Below, one piece after another: positions 13,372 through 13,850 of a DNA stretch of 13,850 nt (its first letter is position 1; each line of letters starts with the position of its first letter). Source of the stretch: DASTGO01 sp035719045 (GTDB lineage Bacteria; Actinomycetota; Actinomycetes; Actinomycetales; Kineosporiaceae); contig DASTGO010000522.1 of assembly GCA_035719045.1 (NCBI GenBank), forward strand, positions 1 to 13,850, in the 5' to 3' direction. The notes beneath the pieces are model-generated. The model saw nothing but the letters and a program-made list of their open reading frames with translations. It was not told where the DNA came from and did no database searches. The position numbers were made by a program, and so were the translations under genes.

Positions 13372-13850
13372 CCACCTCGATGTCCCGGCACGCGACCCAG
13401 CCCACCGGCCCCGGACCGTCCCGTCGGCACGGGCCCGGACCGGCCGAACGCGCCGAGCTGCCGACCCAGCCGTATCACCTGCCGGACTCGCTGCTGGACA
13501 TCCGGGGGCCGGCCACCGTCGCCGGCACCGTGCGGCTCCCACCCGACCCGCCGCAGGTCCCGGCCCCGAGCTGTCCCCCCGCCGACGACTTCGCCTTCTT
13601 CGCCCCTGCCCGGACCGACCCAGCGCCCCCCGCCCCTGGCCCCTCACACGCCGACCACCCCGTCCCGCAGCAGACCCCCGGCCCTGACCTCGCAGCCGCC
13701 GCCTTCCCCAGCCCGGACCTCGCACCCGCCGCCTTCCCCAGCCCGGCGCTCCGCCCGACCTGGGACCCGCAGTTGCGGCTCGACCCGGACCGGCTGGTCC
13801 ACCCCGGACCGCATCCGCTGGGACCGGGTCATCCGCACACCCGGCTGGTG
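13368..13850 (+). CDS. Unrecognised proline-rich protein, C-terminus cut by window edge
   Basis: The frame is open from GTG 13368 to the right edge (161 codons). It reads VTTSMSRHATQPTG, later YHLPDSLLDIRGPATVAGTV, ADDFAFFAPARTDP and DPQLRLDPDRLVHPGPHPLG. The mix of Asp, Leu, Phe, Tyr and Ile and the high third-position GC mark it as the true frame, against the Arg/Pro-only readings over the same DNA. Pro makes up a large share, so the part seen is probably disordered. No signal peptide, membrane helix or known domain is visible. The start is uncertain: no close Shine-Dalgarno precedes GTG 13368, but the overlap with the leader ORF supports it; ATG 13380 is an alternative. A 30-bp tandem duplication lies inside. 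Confidence 0.6.
   Translation, partial: MTTSMSRHATQPTGPGPSRRHGPGPAERAELPTQPYHLPDSLLDIRGPATVAGTVRLPPDPPQVPAPSCPPADDFAFFAPARTDPAPPAPGPSHADHPVPQQTPGPDLAAAAFPSPDLAPAAFPSPALRPTWDPQLRLDPDRLVHPGPHPLGPGHPHTRLV
13686..13745 (+). repeat. 30-bp tandem duplication in the proline-rich gene
   Basis: 13686-13715 and 13716-13745 differ at one base and encode DLAAAAFPSP and DLAPAAFPSP, in frame. Confidence 0.85.

Noticed and set aside
13211..13687. Plus-strand 158-aa ORF near the right edge
   Set aside because: Arg/Pro/Ala-only composition; the neighbouring frame from 13368 has balanced composition and stays open to the edge.

Overview
The window comes from a high-GC actinobacterium (Actinomycetota). GC is very high throughout and concentrated at third codon positions, GTG/TTG starts are common, and several families are typical of the phylum: a long AKPAAKRTT-type basic protein, the Methyltransf_19 (DUF574) methyltransferase, a GntR/UTRA regulator next to a Nudix hydrolase, and a geranylgeranyl-reductase-type flavoprotein. 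Genus cannot be fixed from the sequence. I saw no tRNA, rRNA, CRISPR array, transposase, integrase or replication gene.

Layout. (1) 1-941, minus: 5' part of a Lys/Thr/Ala/Pro-rich histone-H1-like protein built of repeats, cut by the left edge; the long plus-strand ORF over it is its mirror image. (2) 1060-1875, minus: two-helix membrane protein with a zincin-like HEAMH motif. (3) 1876-2080: tandem repeat and a nested 16-bp inverted repeat. (4) 2081-5909, minus: a two-gene transporter operon in which the ATPase subunit is fused to a membrane-anchored, probably extracytoplasmic alpha/beta hydrolase; its ABC-2 permease follows after 1 nt.

(5) 6092-9476 looks like an accessory islet. Three minus-strand genes (DUF3846-like protein, resolvase-like protein without the usual serine, SAM methyltransferase) lie very close together and diverge from a plus-strand pair (GntR/UTRA regulator, Nudix hydrolase). 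Two of the three minus-strand genes carry an apparent one-base deletion. The divergent region contains a 14-bp perfect inverted repeat, a second hairpin that would bury a ribosome-binding site, and two TAGGAGCA boxes.

(6) 9667-13850: phosphoribosyltransferase and geranylgeranyl-reductase-type oxidoreductase (minus), separated by an octamer tandem repeat; a divergent Sua5/TsaC threonylcarbamoyl-AMP synthase (plus) with a 20-bp perfect palindrome in the shared promoter gap; then an A/T-richer promoter-like patch, a possible 33-codon leader ORF and the start of an unrecognised proline-rich protein cut by the right edge.

How the genes may work together. The hydrolase-ATPase and permease should form one transport complex with an attached external hydrolytic domain; this is the strongest candidate for a little-described system. 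The islet's regulator plus Nudix pair recalls the KorSA/Pif modules of actinomycete integrative elements, but no transfer, replication or integration gene is present, so it would be a remnant or a chromosomal relative. The YrdC/Sua5 enzyme is a housekeeping tRNA-modification gene.
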